In this document: positions 7,961 to 16,503 of the stretch, in pieces
Layout of the letters: every line of letters starts with the position of its first letter
Numbering within the stretch: position 1 is the stretch's first letter
Program-made: the position numbers and the translations under genes
Notes under the pieces: model-generated
Seen by the model: only the letters and a program-made list of their open reading frames with translations
Databases searched by the model: none
What the model was told of the DNA's origin: nothing
NCBI RefSeq assembly: GCF_042654365.1
Contig: NZ_JBHSGG010000023.1
Location: 73,163 to 137,162 of the forward strand
Length of the DNA stretch: 64,000 nucleotides
Direction of reading: 5' to 3'
Source: Coralloluteibacterium thermophilum
GTDB lineage: Bacteria; Pseudomonadota; Gammaproteobacteria; Xanthomonadales; Xanthomonadaceae

Positions 7961-8266
7961 CTCGGCTTGTGGGCTCAGGGCTCAGGGCTCAGGGCTCAGG
8001 GCTCAGGGCGTGGGGCGTGGGGCGTGGGGCGTGGACTTGGGGCTTGGGGCCTGGGGCTTGGGGCCTGGGGCCTGGGGCCTGGGGCTCAGGGCTCAGGGCT
8101 CAGGGCGTAGGGCGTAGGGCGTAGGGCGTAGGGCGTAGGGCGTGGAGCGTAGGGCGTGGAGCGTAGGGCTTGGGGTGGCGCGACACGGTGTCATGGCCCT
8201 GTGCCCTGTGCCCCGTGCCCCGTGCCCCGTGCCCAGCGCCCAGCGCCCAGCGCCCCAAGCCCCACC
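7961..8266. repeat. Long composite heptamer repeat (GGGCTCA, GGGCGTG, GGGCGTA arms, then CCCTGTG/CCCCGTG arm)
   Basis: From about 7970 to 8175 nearly every seventh base starts a GGGC or GGGGC unit, and unit types change in blocks (GGGCTCA, then GGGCGTG, GGGCTTG/GGGCCTG, GGGCTCA again, GGGCGTA). From about 8199 to 8266 the units switch to C-rich CCCTGTG, CCCCGTG and CCCAGCG. The block occupies the whole 338-bp gap between the DUF4442 and cnoX genes, apart from short edges. I see no gene in it. Confidence 0.9.
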
Positions 8267-8267
8267 C

Positions 8268-9125
8268 TCAGAACAGCAGCGACGACATCTTCCGCCGGTA
8301 GCTGCCCACGAGTGCCGCGTCCTCGATCACGCGGAAGGCGTCGATCAGCGCCTTGCGGGGGAGGCCCTCGGCGAAGTCGCGGTCCTGGCGCAGCATCGCC
8401 AGGAAATCCTCGAGCGCGGCTTCGTCCTCGCCCGCCACCAGGCGGTAGGCGCCGCGCAGGTGGCGCGCGTGCATGTCCTGCGGGTCGGCGGCCAGCCGCG
8501 CCTCGACCTCGGCCAGCGGCGGTGCGTCCTTCAGCAGGGCGGAGAAGCCGAGGCGTGCCCACGCCTTGACCGCGCGGTCGTCGGTGGCGAGGTTGGCGGG
8601 CAGGGCATCGAGCAGGGCGGAGGCCTCGTCGCTGCCGCCCACGCGCAGCAGGGCCTGGGCGAGGTCGAGCTTGAGCTCGTCCTTGCCGGGCTCGGCGGCG
8701 ACGGCCTCGCGCAGGCGTGCCACCTCGGCCTCCGGATCGAGGGCGGCGGGCTCGGCCGGCTCGGAGGCCGCTGCGGGATGGATGCCGTGGTGGGTCAGGA
8801 ACTCGCGCAACTGTCCCTCGGGCAGGGCGCCGGGGAAGCCGTCGACCAGCTGCCCGCCCTTGACCAGCATGACCGTCGGGACCGAGCGGATCTGGAAGGC
8901 CGCGGCGAGCTCCTGCTCGGCCTCGACGTCCACCTTGGCCAGCAGGAAGGCGCCGTTGTACTCGGCGGCGAGCTTCTCGAGCAGCGGGCCCAGGGTCTTG
9001 CAGGGGCCGCACCAGGTGGCCCAGAAGTCCACAAGCACGGGGACCTCCAGCGACTTCTGCAGGACGTCGGCCTGGAAGCGGGCCATCGTGGCGTCGAAGA
9101 CGTGGGGCGTGCTGGCGTCGATCAT
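8268..9125 (-). CDS. cnoX: CnoX/YbbN-type thioredoxin-TPR protein
   Basis: The 285-residue protein has an N-terminal thioredoxin domain (about 1-110) with the active site WCGPC (Cys39, Cys42) and the cis-proline loop SVPTVML. Helical TPR repeats fill the C-terminal 150 residues, with tandem LLRVGGSDEASALLDALP-like hairpins. CnoX proteins are redox-linked holdase chaperones that hand clients to GroEL and DnaK. The E. coli protein has lost the first active-site cysteine, whereas this one keeps both and should be redox-active. It is monocistronic and diverges from the DUF998 gene. Confidence 0.9.
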   Translation of the reverse strand: MIDASTPHVFDATMARFQADVLQKSLEVPVLVDFWATWCGPCKTLGPLLEKLAAEYNGAFLLAKVDVEAEQELAAAFQIRSVPTVMLVKGGQLVDGFPGALPEGQLREFLTHHGIHPAAASEPAEPAALDPEAEVARLREAVAAEPGKDELKLDLAQALLRVGGSDEASALLDALPANLATDDRAVKAWARLGFSALLKDAPPLAEVEARLAADPQDMHARHLRGAYRLVAGEDEAALEDFLAMLRQDRDFAEGLPRKALIDAFRVIEDAALVGSYRRKMSSLLF

Positions 9126-9208
9126 CGGGTCTGCCTGGTTCGGGTTCGCGTGGCGAGATTGTGCCAGCGCGGGTCGAAATCAACCGCCGCGCGCCGTAGG
9201 CTCTGCGG

Positions 9209-9850
9209 ATGTCCCGGTCCACGTCCCTCGAGCGCGCGGCGCTCCGCTGCGGCCTCCTCGCGCCGCTCCTCTTCGTCGTCGCGCTGGTCGCGGCCGGCGC
9301 GGCGAGCCCCGGCTACGAGCACGCGCTGCATCCGGTGGCGTTGCTGGGGTCGGAGGTCGGCGGCCTGCCGCTGCTCTGGAACCTCGGCGGCTTCGTCCTC
9401 CCGGGCCTGGGCATCGCCGTGTTCGCCTGGGGCCTGGGATGCCGGCTCGGCCGCGACGGCGGTGGCTCCCTCGGTCGCATCGGGCTGTGGATGCTCGCGA
9501 TCTCCGGCGTGGCCTTCGCCGCCTGCGGCCTGCTTCCGTATCCGCTGGACGATGCCGAGGGCGACGGCGCGCGCCTGCACGTGCTGGCCTACACCCTCGC
9601 GATGATCGCCTTCGCGCCTGGCGCGCTGTTCGTCTCCGCCAGCCTGCGCCGGCGCCCGCATTGGCGGCCGCTCGCGGTGGTGGGGCCGGCCCTGGTGGCG
9701 CTGTTCCTCGTCAGCATCGCGTGGGCGCCGGCGGAACTGCTCGGCCTGTTCCTCGACCGGCCCGGTCATGCGCAGCGGCTGACGCTGGCGCTGTACTTCG
9801 GGTGGGTGGCGCTGGCGGCGGTGGTGGCGGTCGTGATGAAGCGGGGATAG
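9209..9850 (+). CDS. DUF998 multipass membrane protein
   Basis: The product has 213 residues with six hydrophobic segments and is almost entirely membrane-embedded. DUF998 features include PGYEHALHPVALLGS after the first helix, WNLGGFVLPGL, and ACGLLPYPLDD before the HVLAYTLAMIAFAPGALF helix. Function is unknown; relatives are annotated only by domain. GGGAATC heptamers begin at its stop codon. Confidence 0.8.
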   Translation: MSRSTSLERAALRCGLLAPLLFVVALVAAGAASPGYEHALHPVALLGSEVGGLPLLWNLGGFVLPGLGIAVFAWGLGCRLGRDGGGSLGRIGLWMLAISGVAFAACGLLPYPLDDAEGDGARLHVLAYTLAMIAFAPGALFVSASLRRRPHWRPLAVVGPALVALFLVSIAWAPAELLGLFLDRPGHAQRLTLALYFGWVALAAVVAVVMKRG

Positions 9851-9993
9851 GGCGTCGGGAATCGGGAATCGGGAATCGGGAATCGGGAAGCGGGAATCGG
9901 GAAGCGGACCTGGGGCTTGGGAACAGGGAGCGGGGAGGGGAATCAGTCGGGCGGCGCACGCCTTGATGCGGTGGGAGCGGCTTCAGCCGCGAT
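9849..9993. repeat. GGGAATC heptamer array plus a single AGCGGCTTCAGCCGC element
   Basis: Near-perfect tandem GGGAATC/GGGAAGC units run from about 9857 to 9905 and decay into GGGAACA-like units. A single copy of the AGGAGCGGCTTCAGCCGCGA-type family element lies at about 9975-9993. The rest of the gap to 10076 shows nothing recognisable. Confidence 0.85.
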
Positions 9994-10076
9994 GCCGGCA
10001 CGCAGCGGGGACGCGGCGGAGCGGAGGCGCTTGCTCGCTGAGAGAGAGGACGGCATCTGCACCGTGGTTCGTCGGT

Positions 10077-10343
10077 CTAGCCGGCGTCGCCGCCGCCTTC
10101 CGGGAAGGGCGGTGGCGGGGCGTCGTCCCTGCGGGGGGCGAGGCGGGCGATGGCGCGACGGGGAAACGGGTCGAGGGCGTCGCCACCGGCCCCGAGGTAG
10201 GCGACGATCTGCGCGCGCATGCGCGGCTCCCAGAAGCGCTGCAGGTGCAGGACCATGCCTTCGATCGCGGCCTCCTCGTCGGGGTCGGCGTCGAAGTAGC
10301 GGCCGATGTCGTTGGCCATCTCGGCCAGGCGCGTCGGGTTCAT
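10077..10343 (-). CDS. fdsD: Formate dehydrogenase delta subunit
   Basis: The small 88-residue protein begins MNPTRLAEMANDIGRYF, the usual opening of the FdsD family. It continues with HLQRFWEPRMRAQIVAYL and a Pro/Gly-rich tail. FdsD is found in soluble NAD-dependent molybdenum formate dehydrogenases and is thought to help assemble or stabilise the cofactor-loaded enzyme. Its ATG overlaps the fdhD stop (10340-10343), and it is the last gene of the fds operon. Confidence 0.92.
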   Translation of the reverse strand: MNPTRLAEMANDIGRYFDADPDEEAAIEGMVLHLQRFWEPRMRAQIVAYLGAGGDALDPFPRRAIARLAPRRDDAPPPPFPEGGGDAG

Positions 10344-11194
10344 GCCCGGGGATCCTCCTCTGCGTCCGGCGCCAGGCGGCCGGGGTGGGTGTAGATCGCG
10401 TGGCCGTCCTCGCGCGCGAAGCCGACCAGGGTGAGGTTGCAGCGGTCCGCCAGAGCGATGGCGAGCGCGGTCGGCGCGGAGATCGCCGCGAGCAGGCCGA
10501 TGCCGGCGCTCGCGGCCTTCATCGCCATCTCGTAGCTGGCGCGGCTGGTGACCACGCAGAAGCCGGCGCGCGGATCGCTCCCCGCCCCGGCCATGGCGCC
10601 GACGAGCTTGTCGAGGGCGTTGTGGCGGCCGACGTCCTCGCGGAGCAGGTGCAGGGCGCCGTCGTGCGCGGCCCAGGCCGCGGCATGCGTGGCACCGGTC
10701 GCGGCCGCGAGCGACTGGCCGGCGCGCAGCGCGGCCAGCGCGCGGCGCAGCGCGGCGGGACGGACGCGGGGCCCGTCGGCGACCGGGGCCGGATGGCGCA
10801 GGGCGGCCTCGAGCATCTCGGTGCCGCAGACCCCGCAGCCGCTGCGTCCGCTGAGATTGCGCCGGCGCAGGGCGAGCGCCTCGGCGGCGGCGTCCGGAAT
10901 GCGCGCGCGCACCTCGATGCCTTCCATCAGCGTCCGCACGGCTTCCACCTCGACCTCGGCGACGGAGCGGACGATGCCCTCCGACAGTGCGAAGCCGCGC
11001 ACGAAGTCGGGCAGGTCCGCGGGAGTGGCCATCATTACGGCGAAGGGCGCCCCGTTGAACACGAGGGCGACCGGCACTTCCTCGGCCACGGCGTCGTCCA
11101 CGACGCTGCGGCGCCCGCCGCGCCAGCGCTGCACCGTGCGCCGCGCGCTGCCGGGCGGCATGGAGAGGTCGAGGTCGCGGGCTTCGCTGCTCAT
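10340..11194 (-). CDS. fdhD: Formate dehydrogenase accessory sulfurtransferase
   Basis: The 284-residue FdhD carries the sulfur-relay cysteines as C-x2-C (Cys120, Cys123 in SGCGVCG) and the conserved blocks LREDVGRHNALDKLVGA and SRASYEMAMKAASAG. FdhD passes sulfur from a cysteine desulfurase to the bis-molybdopterin guanine dinucleotide cofactor, which formate dehydrogenase needs for activity. It lies between fdsA and fdsD on the same strand, 93 bp after fdsA. Confidence 0.95.
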   Translation of the reverse strand: MSSEARDLDLSMPPGSARRTVQRWRGGRRSVVDDAVAEEVPVALVFNGAPFAVMMATPADLPDFVRGFALSEGIVRSVAEVEVEAVRTLMEGIEVRARIPDAAAEALALRRRNLSGRSGCGVCGTEMLEAALRHPAPVADGPRVRPAALRRALAALRAGQSLAAATGATHAAAWAAHDGALHLLREDVGRHNALDKLVGAMAGAGSDPRAGFCVVTSRASYEMAMKAASAGIGLLAAISAPTALAIALADRCNLTLVGFAREDGHAIYTHPGRLAPDAEEDPRA

Positions 11195-11287
11195 GGCATG
11201 GGCACCTGGGGACGCGGCCGAGTCTGCGCCATCCGCGGTGGCGCCGGCGTGGCGGCGGGCCGCGTGGTGGCATCCGCGTTCCGTCCG

Positions 11288-14194
11288 TCAGCGCGGCGCC
11301 GTCGCCGGTGTCCCGGCCTCCGGCAGCAGGCCGAGCTGGCGCTCGGTGAAGTCGCGGAAGCGCCGCTGCCACTCGGAGGGCTGGCTCACCCGTGTGCACT
11401 GCACGGCGGTCACCTTGTACTCGGGGCAGTTGGTCGCCCAGTCGGAGTTCTCCGTGGTGATGACGTTGGCGCCGGACTCGGGGAAGTGGAAGGTGGTGTA
11501 GACCACGCCCGGCTGCACGCGGTCGGTGACCCTGGCGCGCAGCACGGTGTCGCCCGCGCGGCTCTCGACGCCCACCCAGTCGCCGTCGCGGATGCCGCGG
11601 TCCTCCGCATCCTGCGGGTGCAGCTCGATGCGGTCCTCGGCGTGCCAGACCACGTTCTCGGTGCGCCGGGTCTGGGCGCCGACGTTGTACTGGCTGAGGA
11701 TGCGGCCGGTGGTGAGCAGCAGCGGGTATTTCGGCGTGACCTTCTCGCGCGTGGGCACGTAGCGGGTCAGCATGAATTTGCCCTTGCCGCGCACGAAGGC
11801 GTCGACGTGCATGGTCGGCGTCCCCTGCGGCGCCTCGGCGTTGCAGGGCCACTGCAGGCTGCCCTCGCGCTCGAGCCTGGCGTAGCTGACCCCGGCGAAG
11901 GTCGGCGTGAGCCGCGCGATCTCGGCCATGATCTCCTCCGGATGCGCGTAGCGCATCGGATAGCCCATGGCGTTGGCGATGAGCTGGGTGATCTCCCAGT
12001 CGGCGTAGCCGGCCCGGGGCCGCATCACCCTGCGGACGCGCGAGATGCGGCGCTCGGCATTGGTGAAGGTGCCGTCCTTCTCGAGGAAGGAGCTGCCCGG
12101 CAGGAACACGTGGGCGAACTTGGCGGTCTCGTTGAGGAAGAGGTCCTGCACCACCACGCACTCCATCGCCGAGAGCGCGGCGGTGACGTGCTGGGTGTTG
12201 GGGTCGGACTGGCCGATGTCCTCGCCCTCGATGTAGAGGCCCTTGAACTCGCCGTCGAGCGCGGCCTCGAACATGTTGGGGATGCGCAGCCCGGGCTCGT
12301 CGTGCAGGGGCACGCCCCACTCGCGCTCGAACAGCGCGCGCACGGTGGCGTCGGACACGTGCCGGTAGCCCGGCAGCTCGTGCGGGAAGGAGCCCATGTC
12401 GCAGGAACCCTGCACGTTGTTCTGCCCGCGCAGGGGATTCACGCCCACGCCGCGGCGGCCGATGTTGCCGGTGGCCATGGCGAGGTTGGCGATGCCCATG
12501 ACCGCGGTCGAACCCTGCGAGTGCTCGGTGACGCCCAGGCCGTAGTAGATCGCCCCGTTGCCGCCGGTCGCGTACAGGCGGGCGGCGCCCCGCACCTGGT
12601 CCGCGGGCACGCCGGTGACGGCCTCGGTGGCTTCCGGGGAGTGTTCCTCCCGCGAGACGAAGGCGCGCCACTTCTCGAAGGCCTCGGTCTCGCAGCGCCG
12701 GGCCACGAAGTCGCTGTCGATCAGGTTCTCGGTGGCGATGACGTGGGCCAGCGCGGTCAGCACGGCCACGTTCGTGCCCGGCCGCAGCTTCAGGTGGTAG
12801 TCGGCTGCGACGTGCGGCGTGCGCACCAGGTCGATGCGGCGCGGGTCGATCACGATCAGCCGCGCGCCCTCGCGCAGGCGGCGCTTCATCGCGGAGCCGA
12901 ACACCGGGTGTCCGTCGGTCGGGTTGGCGCCGATGACGACGATGACGTCGGCCTCGCGGATCGAGTCGAAGTCCTGGGTGCCGGCCGACTCGCCCAGCGT
13001 CTGCTTGAGGCCGTAGCCGGTGGGCGAGTGGCAGACGCGCGCGCAGGTGTCGACGTTGTTGTTGCCGAAGGCCGCGCGGACCAGTTTCTGCACCAGGTAG
13101 GTCTCCTCGTTGGTGCAGCGCGAGGAGGTGATGCCGCCGATGGCGAAGCGGCCGTACTTCGCCTGGATGCGCCTGAACTCGCTCGCGGTGTATGCGATGG
13201 CCTCCTCCCAGCTCACCGCCTGCCACGGGTCGTGGATGGACCTGCGGATCATCGGGGTGGTGATGCGGTCGCGGTGGGTGGCGTAGCCCAGGGCGAAGCG
13301 GCCCTTGACGCAGGAGTGCCCGTGGTTCGCGTGCCCGTCGAGGTTGGGGACCATGCGCACCAGCTCCTCGCCCTTCATCTCGGCGCGGAACGAGCATCCC
13401 ACGCCGCAGTAGGCGCAGGTGGTGACGACGCTGTGCGCGGGCTGGCCCTTCTCGATCAGCGACTTCTCCGTGAGCGTCGCGGTGGGGCAGGCCTGCACGC
13501 AGGCGCCGCAGCTCACGCATTCGGACTCGAGGAAGGGCTGTTCCTGGCTGGCCGAGACCCTGGAGGCGAAGCCGCGGTCGGCGATGGTGAGCGCGAAGGT
13601 GCCCTGCACCTCGGCGCAGGCGCGCACGCAGCGCGAGCAGACGATGCACTTGGACGGATCGAAGGTGAAATAGGGGTTGGAGGCGTCCTTTTCGTGGAAG
13701 CGCGGGTTCGGGCTGCCGTCGGCCCTGCGCGCATGGACGTGGTCGTCGCCGGCGTCGTAGCGGACCTCGCGCAGACCCACCGCGCCGGCCATGTCCTGCA
13801 GTTCGCAGTGGCCGTTGGCGGGGCAGGTGAGGCAGTCCAGGGGATGGTCGGAGATGTAGAGCTCCATCACCCCGCGGCGCAGCCGGGCGAGCTTCGGGCT
13901 CTGGGTGCGCACCACCATGCCTTCGGCCACCGGCGTGGTGCACGAGGCGGGATAGCCGCGCCGGCCCTCGATCTCCACCAGGCACAGGCGGCAGGAGCCG
14001 AAGGCGTCGAGCATCTCGGTGGCGCACAGCCTGGGGATCTTGGTGCCGGCGATGGCCGCTGCGCGCATGATCGACGTGCCCTCGGGCACCTCGATGCGCC
14101 GGCCGTCGATCTCGAGCGCGACGGTGGCGGCGGCTCCCGGGCGCGCGCTGCGCGGTTCGGGCGTGCCCAGGTCCTGTTCGACGATGGAGAGCAT
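11288..14194 (-). CDS. fdsA: NAD-dependent formate dehydrogenase, molybdenum catalytic subunit
   Basis: The start at MLSIVEQDLG gives 968 residues. An N-terminal plant-type [2Fe-2S] domain (FGSCRLCLVEIEG, CTTPV) is followed by a His-Cys [4Fe-4S] motif (DHPLDCLTC). Next come two 4Fe-4S sites (CIVCSRCVRAC, CVSCGACVQAC) and the Mo-oxidoreductase N-module (CAYCGVGC). The Mo-ligand Cys388 with its adjacent His389 is seen in RVCHSPTGYG. The C-terminal aspartate-decarboxylase-like MoCo domain is complete. It oxidises formate to CO2 in the cytoplasm and passes electrons through its clusters to FdsB and FdsG for NAD reduction. It starts 17 bp after fdsB. Confidence 0.97.
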   Translation of the reverse strand: MLSIVEQDLGTPEPRSARPGAAATVALEIDGRRIEVPEGTSIMRAAAIAGTKIPRLCATEMLDAFGSCRLCLVEIEGRRGYPASCTTPVAEGMVVRTQSPKLARLRRGVMELYISDHPLDCLTCPANGHCELQDMAGAVGLREVRYDAGDDHVHARRADGSPNPRFHEKDASNPYFTFDPSKCIVCSRCVRACAEVQGTFALTIADRGFASRVSASQEQPFLESECVSCGACVQACPTATLTEKSLIEKGQPAHSVVTTCAYCGVGCSFRAEMKGEELVRMVPNLDGHANHGHSCVKGRFALGYATHRDRITTPMIRRSIHDPWQAVSWEEAIAYTASEFRRIQAKYGRFAIGGITSSRCTNEETYLVQKLVRAAFGNNNVDTCARVCHSPTGYGLKQTLGESAGTQDFDSIREADVIVVIGANPTDGHPVFGSAMKRRLREGARLIVIDPRRIDLVRTPHVAADYHLKLRPGTNVAVLTALAHVIATENLIDSDFVARRCETEAFEKWRAFVSREEHSPEATEAVTGVPADQVRGAARLYATGGNGAIYYGLGVTEHSQGSTAVMGIANLAMATGNIGRRGVGVNPLRGQNNVQGSCDMGSFPHELPGYRHVSDATVRALFEREWGVPLHDEPGLRIPNMFEAALDGEFKGLYIEGEDIGQSDPNTQHVTAALSAMECVVVQDLFLNETAKFAHVFLPGSSFLEKDGTFTNAERRISRVRRVMRPRAGYADWEITQLIANAMGYPMRYAHPEEIMAEIARLTPTFAGVSYARLEREGSLQWPCNAEAPQGTPTMHVDAFVRGKGKFMLTRYVPTREKVTPKYPLLLTTGRILSQYNVGAQTRRTENVVWHAEDRIELHPQDAEDRGIRDGDWVGVESRAGDTVLRARVTDRVQPGVVYTTFHFPESGANVITTENSDWATNCPEYKVTAVQCTRVSQPSEWQRRFRDFTERQLGLLPEAGTPATAPR

Positions 14195-14211
14195 GGTCGT
14201 TCCTCGCTGGC

Positions 14212-15774
14212 TCAGGCCGCGACGGTGCGCGGCGCGTGGCGGGCGAAATCCTCGGGGAAGAAGTCCAGCGCGCTCAGCACCGGGAAGGGCGTCATGCCGC
14301 CGAGCGCGCACAGCGAACCGTGCAGCATGGTGTCGCAGAGGTCGCGCAGCAGTTCCTCCTGCCGCTCGGGCGCTTCGCCGGCCACGAGGCGGTCGATGAC
14401 CTCGACGCCGCGGGTCGAGCCGATGCGGCAGGGCGTGCACTTCCCGCAGGATTCGACCGCGCAGAATTCCATGGCGTAGCGCGCCTGCTCGGCCATGTCG
14501 ACGGTGTCGTCGAACACCACGATGCCGCCGTGGCCGAGCATGCCCCCGCCGGCGGCGAAGGCCTCGTAGTCCAGCGGCAGGTCGAACTTCGATTCGGGCA
14601 GGTAGGCGCCGAGCGGCCCGCCGACCTGCACCGCGCGGATCGGGCGCCCGGAGGCGGAGCCGCCGCCGATGTCGTAGAGCAGCTCGCGCAGGGTGATGCC
14701 GAAGGCCTTCTCGACCAGGCCGCCCCGCCGGATGTTGCCGGCCAGCTGCAGGGGCAGGGTGCCGCGCGAGCGGCCCATGCCGAAGTCGGCGTAGGCCTGC
14801 GGACCCTCGGCGAGGATGAAGGGCACCGTCGCCAGGGTGATGAGGTTGTTGACCACCGTCGGCCGCCCGAACAGCCCCGACAGCGCCGGCAGCGGCGGCT
14901 TGGCGCGGACCTGGCCGCGCCTGCCCTCCAGGCTCTCGAGCAGTGCGGTCTCCTCGCCGCAGATGTAGGCGCCGGCGCCGCGTCGCACCTCCAGCTCGAA
15001 ACGGCGGCCGCTGCCGAGCACGTCGGCGCCGAGGATGCCCTCGGCGTAGGCCCGCGCGACCGCCGCGTTCAGCGTCCGCCAGGCGTGCGGGTACTCGCTG
15101 CGCAGGTAGACGTAGCCCTGCGTCGCGCCGACCGCGAGCCCCGCGATGGCCATGCCCTCGATCAGGCAGAAGGGATCGCCCTCGACCAGCATGCGGTCGG
15201 AGAAAGTGCCGGAGTCGCCTTCGTCCGCGTTGCACACGACGTACTTCTGCGTGCCCGGCGCATCCAGCACGGTCTTCCACTTGATGCCGGCGGGAAAGGC
15301 CGCGCCGCCGCGGCCGCGCAGGCCGGAGGCGACGATGGCCTCCACGATCTCGGCCGGCGCCATGTCGAGCGCGCGGCGCAGGCCGGCAAGACCGCCATGG
15401 GCGGCGTAGTCCGCCGGATCGAGCGGGTCGATCGTGCCGACGCGCGCGAAGGTCAGCCTTTCCTGGTCGCGCAGGTAGGGGATGTCCTCCGCGCGCCCCA
15501 GGCGCAGGGCGTGGGGACCGCCCTGCAGCAGTCCCGCGTCGAACAGCCCGGGAACGTCTGCGGGCGCGACCGGGCCATAGGCGATGCGTCCGCCCGGCGT
15601 CGCGACCTCGATCATGGGCTCCAGCCACAGCGCGCCGCGTGAGCCGGTGCGGACGATGCGCACCGGGATCCCGCGGCGCGCGGCCTCGCCGGCAAGCGCG
15701 CCGGCGACGGCCTCGGCACCGACCGAGAGCGCCGCGGCGTCGCGCGGGACGTAGAGGACGGTCGGGGCGTTCAT
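14212..15774 (-). CDS. fdsB: Formate dehydrogenase beta subunit (NuoF-like FMN/NAD protein)
   Basis: The 520 residues comprise an N-terminal thioredoxin-like [2Fe-2S]-type fold of about 100 residues. A NuoF-like body follows with the NADH/FMN-binding loops LRGRGGAAFPAGIKW and YVVCNADEGDSGTFSDR and the [4Fe-4S] binding ESCGKCTPCRIG near the C-terminus. It is the diaphorase module that reduces NAD with electrons from FdsA. Its ATG overlaps the fdsG stop by 4 bp (15771-15774), so the two are translationally coupled. Confidence 0.96.
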   Translation of the reverse strand: MNAPTVLYVPRDAAALSVGAEAVAGALAGEAARRGIPVRIVRTGSRGALWLEPMIEVATPGGRIAYGPVAPADVPGLFDAGLLQGGPHALRLGRAEDIPYLRDQERLTFARVGTIDPLDPADYAAHGGLAGLRRALDMAPAEIVEAIVASGLRGRGGAAFPAGIKWKTVLDAPGTQKYVVCNADEGDSGTFSDRMLVEGDPFCLIEGMAIAGLAVGATQGYVYLRSEYPHAWRTLNAAVARAYAEGILGADVLGSGRRFELEVRRGAGAYICGEETALLESLEGRRGQVRAKPPLPALSGLFGRPTVVNNLITLATVPFILAEGPQAYADFGMGRSRGTLPLQLAGNIRRGGLVEKAFGITLRELLYDIGGGSASGRPIRAVQVGGPLGAYLPESKFDLPLDYEAFAAGGGMLGHGGIVVFDDTVDMAEQARYAMEFCAVESCGKCTPCRIGSTRGVEVIDRLVAGEAPERQEELLRDLCDTMLHGSLCALGGMTPFPVLSALDFFPEDFARHAPRTVAA

Positions 15775-16301
15775 GCCGTGGCCTCCGCATCCCCTCGGCA
15801 GGCGTCGATCAGCCGGTCCAGGCGCTCGGGATCGACCCGCCCGTGCAGCGCGCCGTCGAGCATGACCGCCGGCGACAGCGCGCAGTTGCCCAGGCAGTAG
15901 ACCGGTTCCAGCGTGATCGCGCCATCGGCGGTGGTGCCGTGGCGCATGCCTAGCACGCGCTCGGCATGCGCCTGCAGCGCACGGGCGCCCATGGCCTGGC
16001 AGGCCTCCGCCGCGCAGACCTGCAGCACGTGCCGGCCGGGCGGGCGCTTGCGGAAGTGGTGGTAGAAGCTGACCACGCCGTGCACGTCGGCGCGCGACAC
16101 GTTGAGCGCGGCGGCGATCGGCGCGACCGCGCCCTCCGGCACGTAGCCGAGGGCGTCCTGCACCTCGTGCAGGATGGGCAGGAGCGGGCCCGGCCGCCGC
16201 GCGTGCAGCGCGATCGCCTCCTCGACCGCCGCCCGGGTGGTGGGGTCCAGCGCCGGCACCACCTCGGTGACCGCTTCGATCTGCCTGGAGCGCTTGCCCA
16301 T
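15771..16301 (-). CDS. fdsG: Formate dehydrogenase gamma subunit (NuoE-like [2Fe-2S] protein)
   Basis: The 176-residue protein is a NuoE homologue: an N-terminal helical part (PGPLLPILHEVQDALGYVP) and a thioredoxin-like [2Fe-2S] domain with cysteines in VCAAEAC and VYCLGNCALSP. It is the first gene of the fdsG-B-A-fdhD-fdsD operon. Together with FdsB it forms the NAD-reducing module. The promoter should lie in the divergent gap with the regulator gene. Confidence 0.95.
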   Translation of the reverse strand: MGKRSRQIEAVTEVVPALDPTTRAAVEEAIALHARRPGPLLPILHEVQDALGYVPEGAVAPIAAALNVSRADVHGVVSFYHHFRKRPPGRHVLQVCAAEACQAMGARALQAHAERVLGMRHGTTADGAITLEPVYCLGNCALSPAVMLDGALHGRVDPERLDRLIDACRGDAEATA

Positions 16302-16503
16302 CCCGTGAACCTCGTCGTCGTGCCGATGCCGGTCCCGGCGCGTCCGTCGCGCGCGGGTCTTTCGCCCTGCTCTTCTTTATGTTCTTGTGCGCCGATGCGG
16401 CGGCCGCGTCGTCGCAAGGTTAGGCGCTGTCGCACCGCATCAACCAGCGCGGGCGGTGCCTCATTCGGCTTCTATGGACATATGGAAACGGGGCTCCGAC
16501 CGC
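16302..16503. promoter_or_regulatory. Divergent control region of the fds operon and its regulator
   Basis: The 202-bp gap holds both start regions. The only AT-richer stretch is about 16370-16386 (CTCTTCTTTATGTTCTTG), which on the minus strand offers CATAAAG-like -10 candidates for fdsG. No perfect promoter hexamers or ModE palindrome were recognised by eye. Confidence 0.4.

Noticed and set aside
7961..8266. CRISPR-like regular repetition
   Set aside because: Units are 7 bp, contiguous and degenerate, without spacers, and no cas genes are present. It is a tandem heptamer block.
9917..14479. A 1520-codon open frame on the plus strand
   Set aside because: It lies wholly antisense to the fds operon. 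Extreme GC at third codon positions removes stops from the opposite strand; its translation is low-complexity Gly/Ala/Arg/His with no domain.
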